A stretch of 64,000 nt of DNA, taken from Phallus indusiatus (lineage: Eukaryota; Basidiomycota; Agaricomycetes; Phallales; Phallaceae). Position numbers and translations under genes: made by a program. The DNA lies in NCBI GenBank assembly GCA_027605045.1, contig JAQFWX010000009.1, forward strand, positions 186,001 to 250,000, in the 5' to 3' direction. The notes below the pieces were generated by a model. The model saw nothing but the letters and a program-made list of their open reading frames with translations. It did not search any database and was not told the DNA's origin. This document shows positions 50,220-61,062 of the stretch, in pieces (positions within the stretch are counted from its first letter, which is position 1; each line of letters begins with the position of its first letter).

Positions 50220-52915
50220 GAAAAAGAAGATCATCTTTGTCGCAACATTTTGTCACTTCATATGGATGCGCTGAACCCTGACATTTTTTTTGGCAAAAGG
50301 ACATCAAGTGTCATGGCAGCGTATGGAACTTTTTTTTTGGTCTCCCTTATCAAGGTCTCCCCGATAGCCGTTCGTTGATATGAAGAGAAAAAAGAGAGAA
50401 AAATTTTGTGGCGAACACGTGACGTTGGTTATTAGGTTTGAAAAGTAACTTATTTGTGGGTAAAGGACAACGACGATGGATCTTTAGTGTAATCTCATTC
50501 TGATAGTATAGTATAGAATTATAGATCTGTTTTTTCTATTAGGCCCCAGATTGCATGCATACAATTGATCAATCTTCTTCCTCCATTTCGCAAATTACTG
50601 CATAGTGTTCCCCCGGACTTGACTGACTTAATGAGAAAACAAGCACTAGGAACTGCTTATTGGATGGAGTAGAGAAGAAGTTAGTTTTAGTTCTTCTTGG
50701 AGCTCCATGCGAATCGGTCTTTTCTTGATTAAACAGATTGCACACTTAATCTCCGGCTAGAGTAAAATTAATGCAAAAACTCTTTTGAAATCAATCATCT
50801 TTCTTTTATTTCTGTTCCCTTGAGAAAAGAGAAAAAAATAGCTAATTTTGGGTAAGACGCGATCTATAAGGCGATCTGGCAGATCTCGAGAAGAAGAAGT
50901 TATTCAAGGTGAGCTTCCTTGAGTGACAAAAATGGATACTCCAGTCAGTTTTTAAAGTAGGTAACTGAATCTGTGGCTCCCCTTCGCACGGATGCGCGCT
51001 CGGTACATGTATATAAATTTATAGATGAAAGACGAAACTTACAATGCAATTGGCTGTCTCGAAGAAGAAAATCAGATCAAAACCAAGTGGGAACAAGGAA
51101 GAAAAAGGAAAAGGAAAAGAATAAGAAATGGATTGCTTTTCCCTCTCATTTGCGAGATCGGGCTTCGGTTTTCACCTCCAGATCGTGGTTCCTTTTCCAA
51201 GGCTATGATGTGCGAGTCAATTGGTGCATGTATGACAGAGAGTGCCAGGACAAAGTACTAAACGATAGTCACGTACGTATACATATATATATAAATCGTT
51301 ACTAATGCTTCAAAAGTACTTATGCATTAGTGAAATCTTTTGTGATGCCATTGACATGCTCTATCAAAGGGAGATGATCATTCAGATTCAGATTGTAAGC
51401 CGGCTTGCCCTTTCTTTTGCTGTCACATTTTATGTTATGTTATCAACTTCTAGAAGTGTTTTCTTTTTTTTTCTATTTCTCTGCTGTTGTAATATGACTG
51501 TATTTCGGTGTCCACATTGGAAATTGATTAGCGGATCCAAGAATTTCGCTTGTTTGCGGAGAAATCTTTTTTTTTCTTGCTAAGGATGTGGATAGCGCTC
51601 ATTGAGTGAGCGAGTATGAAGAGATATGTAGAGTGCATGTGGGACGTATTCAAAATGTCAAGATATATTTCAAATTTAATGGGACAAAATACATATATTA
51701 TTGGAATCCATACCTGTTCCAAGTAGGTAGAAGTGTCTCTCCGATAGTGGTGCTACGGTACTAATAAAATCGGAACACACATTAATTGTATTCAAAAGCT
51801 GTTGATTTGGTTCGCAGGCAGTCATAAGAAGAGCTGCCGGCCAGTAGGGAGGGGGACTTCGAAGAAATGACGGGGAACCTAGCGCTTGTGTACTTATGAG
51901 TATGAGAATCACTGTCTGCATAACCATAACTTTGATTGAGGCCCAGTCCGAGTTAAGTATTACACTTTTAACATGATCGCTTCGACTTCCGCAATATCCG
52001 ATGATGATGCTTGCTGGGTTTTGATAAGTTCCCAAATGGTTCTTCATTTCTTATTTGCCAGGACAACCCTGAGAGCCATCCATGTAAGTATGTATGTATC
52101 ATCATACATATACCGAACAAAGGGGATCTTGGACAGGGAGGGGTATGGCTTAAGGATGTATATTCAAATATAATAACCAATAATTCAGGGGACCAAATAA
52201 AGCGCGTAAGAAGTCTAGAAATGAAGGATGAGAGTATGTATGTTTGATATTTGAACACGTCTGGTCTGATCGTGAAGATCCGTATAGATACCGCTATCGC
52301 AAGTATGGCAGGTCCGTTCCAACGTCCGAGACCCATATTTGATTGGAGAATAACTTGCTGGCAGTGAACTAGTACGCGCTGAGGGTCGGAGCAAGGGCAA
52401 TCAGTTGCTGTCAGTACAGATTGAGGGGGTCTCTGGAAGACGATGACAGACGGTTCGTTCCGAGAGCACAGCGATCAATGACCCAGTTCATGAACGATTC
52501 GAGATATTGTGGTGTATTCAATTGAAGCACTTGGTCGACCCACGGTGCAAAAGTCGGACCGAAGAGTTTTCCGTGCACAGCCAGGCATAAGGAAGTCGTT
52601 TGGCTTGAAACGAACCAAGATATATTGACTTCGACGTGTTATTTTGCAGGTAAGCAAACCAGCTGGCAGATAGATAGACACGAAGTATATGATATGGTTT
52701 ATGAATTCCGGTTATGATTTCTGAGCAAAGTCTGTCCTAAAGATTGAAGCGGAGACTGAGGAGTTTCTCTCGCGCTCCGCTCCAACTGGCAGGCGACGGA
52801 ATGGCAGGATCCAAAAAATTCTTTGCACTGGCTACTTCCGTCTGCCACCGTCTTTCCCCCTTTTCACCATCCTCCACTCGACTTGTCTCTCTCTTTTCCT
52901 CTCCCCGTCATCGCC
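50220..52915. other. Intergenic region with an unresolved coding-like segment
   Basis: 2.7 kb. The left part (50220-51650) shows nothing. On the minus strand, 52400-52640 carries a well-formed frame (LCLAVHGKLFGPTFAPWVDQ, QYLESFMNWVIDRCALGTN) followed by possible 45-60-nt introns and a further frame to 51968. I could not build a complete gene or identify a family. It could be a real gene divergent from ITC1 or a relic. Confidence 0.35.
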
Positions 52916-55900
52916 ATGCCCACATGCAGGCGCAAACGTGTCATGCTCAAGGAACTCCCTCTTTCCCTCCTCGAACAAGCTAAATCATCTCCTTTAATGC
53001 CCGTTTTTTACATGGAACAAACAGGCGAAATTTTCCAAGATTACGAGCAAGTCCAATCCTCAATCCACCCTTCCCCGCACATCCTCACTAACTAACTCTC
53101 ATTCATCTCTTGTCCGAATTCCACTTTTATATCTAGTTCCTATGCTGCCCGTTTGTCCTTTTATAAACTAAAACAATTCCAATGCGAAGTTACCGGCAAA
53201 AGCGGCTTGGACTACTTTCAAGCTCTCGAAAGCGAACAACAAGAAGCTCGCACTCTCCATACTCGTTTCCGCAACATTTAAAAGCACCCGTTCTTCGCGC
53301 TGTTCAATGGCGTACGTGTTTCCATCAATTAGCCTCATCTCACTTCAATCCAATAACCTTGTTCTTCCCCCATCCAGAGGTTGTTGGGCGTCTAGATCAT
53401 CTCGTAGAAGCCGTATATGAGCGTTTCAAGGATCGGTACTTTGAAAGAGAACGTAGGTTCTCTAATACCTTCCTCATACATTCCGCATGATTTCATTCGT
53501 TTCCAATAGGCGTTTACGTTGAAATTGAAGGTGAACGGTGAGTATAACAGCTTAGTTTCATGTTTATGTATTCAAATAAGGTGCTTAATTAAAGATACTG
53601 GGCAACTGTCCTTGAAGTTTTCCCTCCTCCAAATCTCGGTCCGTAGTTCAATTCTTTCTTTTATTGTATACTGAATCCCGTCTATTTTTAAGGTGAAGGA
53701 GCCGAACCTCACCGAATCTCGGAGGACCTCAAAGCACCCGTTTCGGAAGTCAACGCAACAAATGATCCCAATATGTATACCTATAAAGTCCAACTAATCG
53801 AGGACGGAAGTAACGAAGCAGAGACCGATAGCAAAGGACGGACTAGACCGCCATTACCAAAGTTTGACACAACTTTGACTGATGTACGATGTCACCGGCT
53901 GAGGTTGGTCCTGGTCTTACCCCCCTATAACTTTTTTTTCTTGTGACATACGAAGCTAAATAGTGCACTGTTTGCTTATTTTTACTTATTAGCCGTGACC
54001 GCCTTTCATTTTCAAAATCCATTCTTAGAAGATTCATCCGAGATTGTGTTGATCGAGATGCAGCGGTGGCAAGTCCTTGGACTGTGAAACAGGCAATCGC
54101 TGAAAAATATGGCGTTGAGAACGTCATGCCCGAAGAGACTAGAAAGGGTGTGGAGGAAGTCAAGAATAAAGAGATAGAGAAGCGGAAAAAGGTTTGGGAG
54201 GATAAGGAGGGTCCTCCATCAAAGAAACAGAGGAAACTTGAAGAAAAAGGTTAGTGCGCTCTTCTTATGATGATACGTAACGAGTCTAAACGCGTATTTT
54301 AGCGGCCAAAGCAAAGGAAGAAGAACGATTAAAACAAGAAGCGGCAGCGGCCGCAGCCGCTGCTGAACCTCCACCGAAGAAAAAGTACATTAAATACCCT
54401 ACCGAGGATCTGGATGTCGTCTTGTCACAACGCGAAAAGTCAAAACGTATGGCTGCCAACGGTCATATAAAGCGTCCTAGACCTGTGCCTAGTCGGGATT
54501 TGTCATTTCCAGATCCCATCTTCGAATCACTTCTTATGGCTTGGAGCTTTTTTACTGCATTCGGGTATGTTATTTTAAATCTCCTGGGTTATCATCATCA
54601 TCATTGAAATAATTTCACATTTTCTATATTATCATCATCATCATCAAAAAAAGTGTACCTTTAAAACTTTCACCCTTCACACTAGACGAATTTGAATGCG
54701 CCATTCGCCACAACGACGTAGAACAACCTGTTACATTAATTGCCGAGATCCACAGCTCTCTTATTTATGCTCTGCGAGCCTTATCGACACATCGGCATGC
54801 CGCGGTGGTGTCGTTTTTGAATGAGGATGAAGATTATAGATTAAGTGGAGATGAAGTGCCTGTTCAATTTGGCGTTCGAACTGAGCAGCTGACGAGTGCT
54901 CTGGCCGAAGTGGGTAATAATTGGGAGAGACAGCCTTTAAGGGTTGAAGAAGGTCGTGCGGGTTGGGAGGAAGCCTTGATCGGTTGCGTTAAAGATGTGA
55001 GTTAAAATAAGTTGTAGACACAATTTTTACGAGTTATCTCCTGATTCTTTTTTTCTCAAAGCAAGCCACAGTTTCGGCTTTTCCTTTACTGAGAAAGATC
55101 CTAGTTGGATTACTTTTCTCTTCTGATCCGCCGACTGCGGATGCTGTTCCTGTTAATGAAGATCTGACACCCCCACTATATCGCGTTAGTCCAAGGACTA
55201 GATATTATCTCTTGCCTCCGGAAGAAAAGCTAGCCCTTCTTACTTTCCTATGTGATACCGTCATCTCACATAAAGAGATCCATCAGTACATGGAGACTTG
55301 TGAAACTAATTTGACGTTACTTCGGAAAGAGAAGATCGAGATTAAGAAAGAACGGAAAAAGATGTACGTCATTAACCTTTTTATTTCTCTCTTTTTTCCC
55401 GGGTCGTAATAGTGATACTTTGTGTTTATAGTCAAGATGAGATGGCTTTGCTATCAAAGGATGAACCGACAACCAATGGTACCAATGGAACCCAAACTAA
55501 CGGAACTAGTTCAAAGGCACCGAGTGAGGGTGGTAAACAATCCAAGCCGTCGTCTGTAATCAAGGATGGCGGCGATGATGGAGATCAAGAGAATATCAAT
55601 ATTGATGCCTCATCGGACTTGAGCGATGTCGACTCTGTTTCATCTCCTCAAAACTCAGATTCGGAGGGCTCAGATACGGAAATAGGATCCGGCGTAGGGT
55701 CGGATAGAGAAAGAGACACAGCGAGTCGATCAACACGACAGAAGAACTCTAAAAGTAAAGCTCATCAAGCGCATTCGTTATCTAAGCAAAGAGAGCTGGC
55801 TCGCGCTAAGAATGCGTCTGCGAAACAAGCGCAAGCTGAATATCGGAGATTGGATGAAGAAGATAATAAACTTGAGAGGAGGATGGAGAGTATTGAACGT

Positions 55901-56811
55901 GAATTTAGGAAGTGGTCTGGTGTTGTGCGGTTGAAACCACTGGGTAAAGATCGGTTTCATAATCGGTATTGGTGGTTTGATGGTATTGGGAGTTCGTCGC
56001 TTGTTTCGGGTGGTGGTTCGGTTTCGTATGCCACGGGACGACTGTTTGTGCAGGGGCCTTGTACGGCTGATATGGAGATTATGGAGCGAAAGGAGAAAGA
56101 TGATCCTACCTTTAATTTGGCGGAGCGTAGAGCTGAGGAGGAAGAATGTGCGTTGAATGTTGGTGAATGGGGGTATTATACGGATCCGGATCTAGTGAGT
56201 TTTAAATGCCTCTCTGTTTATGTTTATTTGTTGTCTAAAACCTGTGTCTTCTCCTTTTTTAATAGTTAACAGAACTTGTCGATTGGCTAAACGTCAAAGG
56301 TATCCGCGAGCTCAAGCTCAAAGAGAATTTGACCAAATGGGCGGATCATATTTCGAATGGAATGCGGAAACGGATGACGGTAAGTGTTCGTTTGTACATG
56401 CTTTAAATATCATGAGAGCTTATCATAGATGTAATCGACACTCAAAAAAAGGATATTTCTTCTCGGTTTCCTGAAGGACGTCGTAGTACGCGAAAAAATG
56501 CGCCAGAGAATGCACGATCAGAACCGTATTTGTTATGGCAGAATAAGAAAGCCCTGCTCCGTCATGACACTTCCGCACGACATTCAGACTCTTTTATACC
56601 CCCTCTCATGTTTCCTTTTTTGTTGTGGCGGCAGTGGAGGGATTATGAGATGGAAGTTTGTAACATGCGGCATTCGTTTTTGACTTCATTTTGCCGTGAC
56701 TTTGTTAGAATAGTATTAGTATTAGCCATTGCGTCTTGTTTTGTTTTGTTTTTTCTTTCCTTTTCTTGGACACATGTCATTATTGTAGATTCATATATTT
56801 TTCGTAGTTGA
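52916..56811 (+). CDS. ITC1: ISWI chromatin-remodelling complex subunit Itc1 (WAC, DDT, WHIM domains)
   Basis: Thirteen exons: 52916-53046, 53137-53311, 53378-53452, 53510-53537, 53595-53638, 53693-53903, 53993-54249, 54303-54564, 54654-54996, 55062-55363, 55432-56194, 56266-56379 and 56419-56811, about 1030 aa. The N-terminal WAC domain has QFQCEVTGKSGLDYFQALE and VVGRLDHLVEAVYERFKDR. The DDT domain is near residues 370-430 (FPDPIFESLLMAWSFF, LSPFTLDEFECAI). WHIM motifs follow (PEEKLALLTFLCDTVI; RFHNRYWWFDG near 780). Itc1 partners the ISWI ATPase Isw2 to slide nucleosomes. Intron 1 appears to be GC-AG (GA|GCAAGT). Exon 2 needs one extra base near 53266 to stay in frame. The last exon, with a hydrophobic end, is uncertain. 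Confidence 0.85.
54591..54645. repeat. Two ATC trinucleotide runs in ITC1 intron 8
   Basis: ATC repeated five times at 54591-54605 and again at 54631-54645 inside one 89-nt intron. This looks like a split microsatellite and has no effect on coding. Confidence 0.8.
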
Positions 56812-57371
56812 TTATCGCTTTGGCGAGTATTATAAACACATTCGTGCATATTAATAATGTCATGTATATAATGTTGTGTTGTATGATATGTAACGCTGAT
56901 TGATCATGATGTATTTCACTAACCGCTGTTCGCGTTTCTCAAAATGGTAGACGATATATGGACCGCTCCTCGGCGAAAAGTCCAGCACAAAAGCTTCATA
57001 ACGGGGTTAACAGAACCCCAGACGCGTCCGTAGGAGTTATTAATGCATCTGTTTGATTCAGAAGACTTTCAACACGTAGCTTAATCGTTTTCAGACGCGT
57101 TTGGCGATGACCTAGTAGAAAGTATCAACGGCATTGAAAAAGGTCCGCTATAAACGTTTATATATGGCAGCTATTAATGGTCGTTGGTGTCGAGAAGGTT
57201 CGTGACGTATTCGAGCCTGTCGCTTCCCGAATCCCCTGCCAAACCCCCCGGACCATGCCAGACCGTACGGATCTACTACTCCGGATCTTGGAGGAAAAAA
57301 AAATATTTCAAATAGGGCTCCACTCATTTCGAGACTATTCCTTTCTGTAATACGCACTGCACGTTCTTACC
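56812..57371. other. Intergenic region ITC1 / amino-acid transporter
   Basis: 560 bp between two plus-strand genes. The first 120 bp are AT-rich and probably hold the ITC1 terminator. No other element recognised. Confidence 0.4.
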
Positions 57372-59728
57372 ATGACCGACTCCGCGAACGCAATTGTCGA
57401 CGAAACCCAGCTGTCAAGTTCGTTCTCGTCTACGACGTTGAGCGAAGTTGTATCATCATGTAAGTGATATTTCTCTCGTTTTTTCTCTTAACGTAGTTCG
57501 GTTTTACTAACGCGGTTTTTATTCTGTGATTGAAGACCATAGAGCTCAAACTTTTTTAAGCAGTTCGATTATCACGACGCAGCATGCTTTTCCTGAACAT
57601 TGGCGTTATGACGAAGAAGAAGGTCCACAAGACTCGGCGGGTCGCGACGTTCGAGACGAAACTGTCTTTTCAGAAGGCGAAGAAGAGGATGGCGATGGTA
57701 TACCGACACCACGACCACTCGTCGACCGCGCTGACTACATCGACCCTTTATGGGATGAAAACCTTCAACCTATCGTCTCACCGGCACCTGACACAGCAGC
57801 GACACCATTGACAGGGGCTCAAACCGAACGCACACCGTTGTTAACAAGGAAACACTCTTCCCGTGCGAGTTTACGTCTTCCGAGCCATCAGAGCCACCAT
57901 TCAATGATAACGCGGAAAAACTCTACCCGGTCTATTGCGTCGAAGCAGCCGAAATATTATTCTCAACCGGGAAACAGTACATACAGACAAACCGTGCGTA
58001 AAACCGTCATTGTCATATATACCATTTATGAATCTGCTATCCATACAATAGCTTTTCAACTCTACAGCTATTTTGTTAGGCATCGGCATGCTCAGTGAAC
58101 CTCTGGCTTTTGCATACTCCGGCTGGATTACCGGCACGATTCTCATAACGCTTTATGGATTTATGACATGTTATACGTAAGTTTTTTTTATTCTTTCCGC
58201 TTCTCAATCAATATATGCACCCTCAAATGATGTCACCTTTACAGCGCTAAAATTCTCGCTCGGTTTATTAGAGAAGATCCTAGTCTTCGTACATATGCAG
58301 ATATCGGATTAAAAGCATTTGGCAAAAAATCTACTGTATTGACTGGCGCTTTGTTTTGTCTAGAGCTCTTTTCTGTCAGGTAATTGTCATTTTTTAAGAT
58401 ATGGTGTTCGCTCCGTTTGTTTAATCGTTTAACAGCGTCGTACTCCTAACCTTGTATGGAGATTCTCTTCACCTCGTTATACCAAAATTCACATCCAACC
58501 AGTATAAACTCATGGCTACTGTCCTGTACGTTTCTTGTCACCGTCATACTTGTATCGTAATTATTCACTAGATTTTATTTTTTAAGCTTAATACCAACAA
58601 TGTTTTTACCTCTTTCAGTCCTAGCATACGCCTCCGTTCTAGGAATTCTTTCGACAGTTATGATAGTGTCTTGCATTATGATAGATGGATTCTCTAAATT
58701 TGATACTCCCGGGAGCCTCTGGCAGCCTGCCGAGACAGTTCTGTACGTTTCGGATCCAAGGAAAGTTGGTATCGCCTTTGGATTATTCATGGCAGGAGTG
58801 CGTATCTTTTTCTTTTCCGGATCGCGGGGCGAAACTGAATACTTTTTGGATAGTTTGGAGGACATTCAGTTATACCTAGTCTTGTGCGAGATATGCAAGA
58901 TCCGTCTCAATTCGATAAGGTGATCAACCAATCATTTGTAAGCCCAAATTTCCCCGGGATCGTCCAGCCACATCAAAACTGAATGTCGGATGTCTATAGG
59001 GAATCGCAACGTTGATGTACGGTATAATCGGGGCTGCTGGTTATCTTATGTTTGGTAATTCGGTTAGCGAGGAGGTGAGTAATCGATGCTGAAGAAACAT
59101 CGTGATGACTTAGCTGCCAAAAGATTAGTAAAAACATTTTTGATATACCGGAGTACAACTGGTTCCTTAATCAATTGACTGTATGGATGATAGTCATCGC
59201 CCCTCTGTAAGTACAAATACTCAACAAATTAATGCGAAGATTTATACTTACCGTCATTATCAGGACAAAATATCCTCTTAACATGAGACCTGTAAGCGAC
59301 ACGTTTTGATTGCATCGAGGAACTCCGTTCATTGAGAATTTGTATAGCTTAGCTTGACGCTAGAGATTTGGATGGGGCTGGACAAGCCACCTTCCCGCGC
59401 TCGGTACAATGAAAACGGACGACCAGTTTCTCCCAGTGAAAGGTCAGCAAGGGTCCTTGAAACTTCCCCACGAACAAGTAGACATCCCATCCCTCTTGTA
59501 ATTGAGAGAATGATGTTACTGTTTCTCTCGGTGGGCGTGTCGATCCTCATCCCGGAGTTTTCCACGATGATGGCTTTTCTTGGTTCTTTTTCTTCTTTTG
59601 TGCTTTGTGTTGTCGGCCCTTTGAGTGCGAAGATTGCGATTCAGGGATCGTGTGGAGTGTTCGATGCGTTTTTGTTGGGTATATCGGTTGTGTTCACGAT
59701 ATGGGGTACTGTCGCGGCTTTCGTGTAA
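57372..59728 (+). CDS. Vacuolar-type amino-acid transporter (AVT/AAAP family)
   Basis: Eleven exons: 57372-57459, 57536-57993, 58052-58176, 58245-58379, 58436-58525, 58587-58797, 58854-58937, 59000-59074, 59124-59206, 59264-59291 and 59348-59728, giving 585 aa. A hydrophilic, acidic and Ser-rich N-terminus of about 180 residues precedes an eleven-helix Aa_trans domain. That domain opens with LFNSTAILLGIGMLSEPLAFAY and includes FGGHSVIPSL, LMYGIIGAAGYLMFG and PLTKYPLNM. The long cytosolic N-terminus and these blocks fit yeast Avt1-like proteins, which move neutral amino acids across the vacuolar membrane with protons. Substrate and direction are inferred. A decayed copy of its last exon lies 750 bp downstream. 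Confidence 0.88.
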
Positions 59729-61062
59729 TATTGAAACAGATTAGATAAAAAATATTACACTGAGAGAGAAGACAGTGTGTGTGTATTGCAAGTAAATGCG
59801 AGATTGTGAGAGTATGGACGATTAGATCAATCGGAGCGACAGGATTGGTCACTCGGCTGCGTCTGCTTTCACGGATGGCGTCACAGCTCTGCAGCTAGGC
59901 GCTTTAAGTTCAACACTTTCCTTGCAAGTTGTTGAAGGGGACACTCACGCTGAAACTCTTCAACAAAATCACATCCAGTATATGTCACTTTAAGACTCTC
60001 AGTCGTTTCATCTTTTGCGATTAGCCTTTGACTAGTGGGCTCCACGTTGCGTCTCTTTCTAATTACTCCTAGTTTTAACTTTTTGTGGAGTGCTCGATCC
60101 TACGATTTCGCCGAATAAGATGTTAGGGCGGAAGTTGAAATCATGAATGCTAGAAACATACACGACGAATGAAAAGGACAACGCAACCGACAATATATCG
60201 CGAAACGAACAGTTCACTGAATTCGACATGCATTACAACATACTAGTATGGTTGAAATAACTACGACACTGTTGGCTCTCGACGTGTCTATTCTCGTTCC
60301 AGAATTTCCACGACGAAGGCTTTACTTGGTTCTTCTTTGACTTTTGGCTTTTGTGTTATCGTCCTTTTCAGTGTTAAGATACCCATCTCAGGGATCGTCT
60401 GGACTCTGGAGCGTTGGTTGGATGGATTTTTATTGGGCATATCGGCTGCGATTATGACATTGGGTACGGTTACGGCTTCACGTAATAATTAGATGTAGAT
60501 CTAATGAATTTCAAGATGTTGAGTATTGCAAGTAGATTATGAGAGGATATAGAACGAGACGATTAGATCAATCGAAGCAATATGATTGGCTAGTAGGCTA
60601 CTCGTTTGCGTTTGCTTTCGCGGAGTTTTCGAAGCAGGTTTTCTGTAATTTCCACCCTCATCCGCGCCCATCCGTCCAATTTTGTCTAGTTTAACTCTTT
60701 TAACTTTTCTTTGTTGACTGATTTTATAAATTCCAGATTTGCATGAAAGGGCAAGCTCAGAAAGTCTATAACAGATTCGAGTTGATTGACTCACTTCCGA
60801 TTAAAAGCTTCACAAAACGAATTTGTTCTTGAAAGCCGAAATTCTGTGAACAACTTCACATCTGGACATAATGACATTCCGTCCAACTTGAAATTGTAAG
60901 TTGTCCAAACGTTGCATGGCATCCAAAATCAAGAGCGCTTAAAAGTTGATGGAGGCCACGCACTTACCTCAGCAGGCAGCCCTGAACTTCACCGTTATAC
61001 TGTGTAAACTGGTTGTCCCTTACTTATTTTATGACATTCCCTTTTGAAAAGGCTCCATTAAT
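59729..61062. other. Intergenic region containing the duplicated transporter 3' end
   Basis: 1.3 kb between the transporter and TRS65. Its middle (60274-60640) is a diverged copy of the transporter's last exon and 3' flank, listed separately. The rest shows no gene. Confidence 0.5.
60274..60640 (+). pseudogene. Decayed partial copy of the transporter's last exon and 3' flank
   Basis: 60274-60495 aligns by eye to 59523-59733, the C-terminal ~65 codons of the amino-acid transporter. Matching landmarks include GTTCC(A)GAATTTTCCACGA, TTGGTTCTT, CAGGGATCGT, TTTTTATTGGGCATATCGG and the stop region. Similarity continues into the 3' flank (TATTGCAAGTA, GACGATTAGATCAATCG, up to about 60640 against 59884). 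Substitutions and indels break the frame. It is a tandem segmental duplication with a period of roughly 755 bp that has decayed, and no start or upstream exons were copied. Confidence 0.8.
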
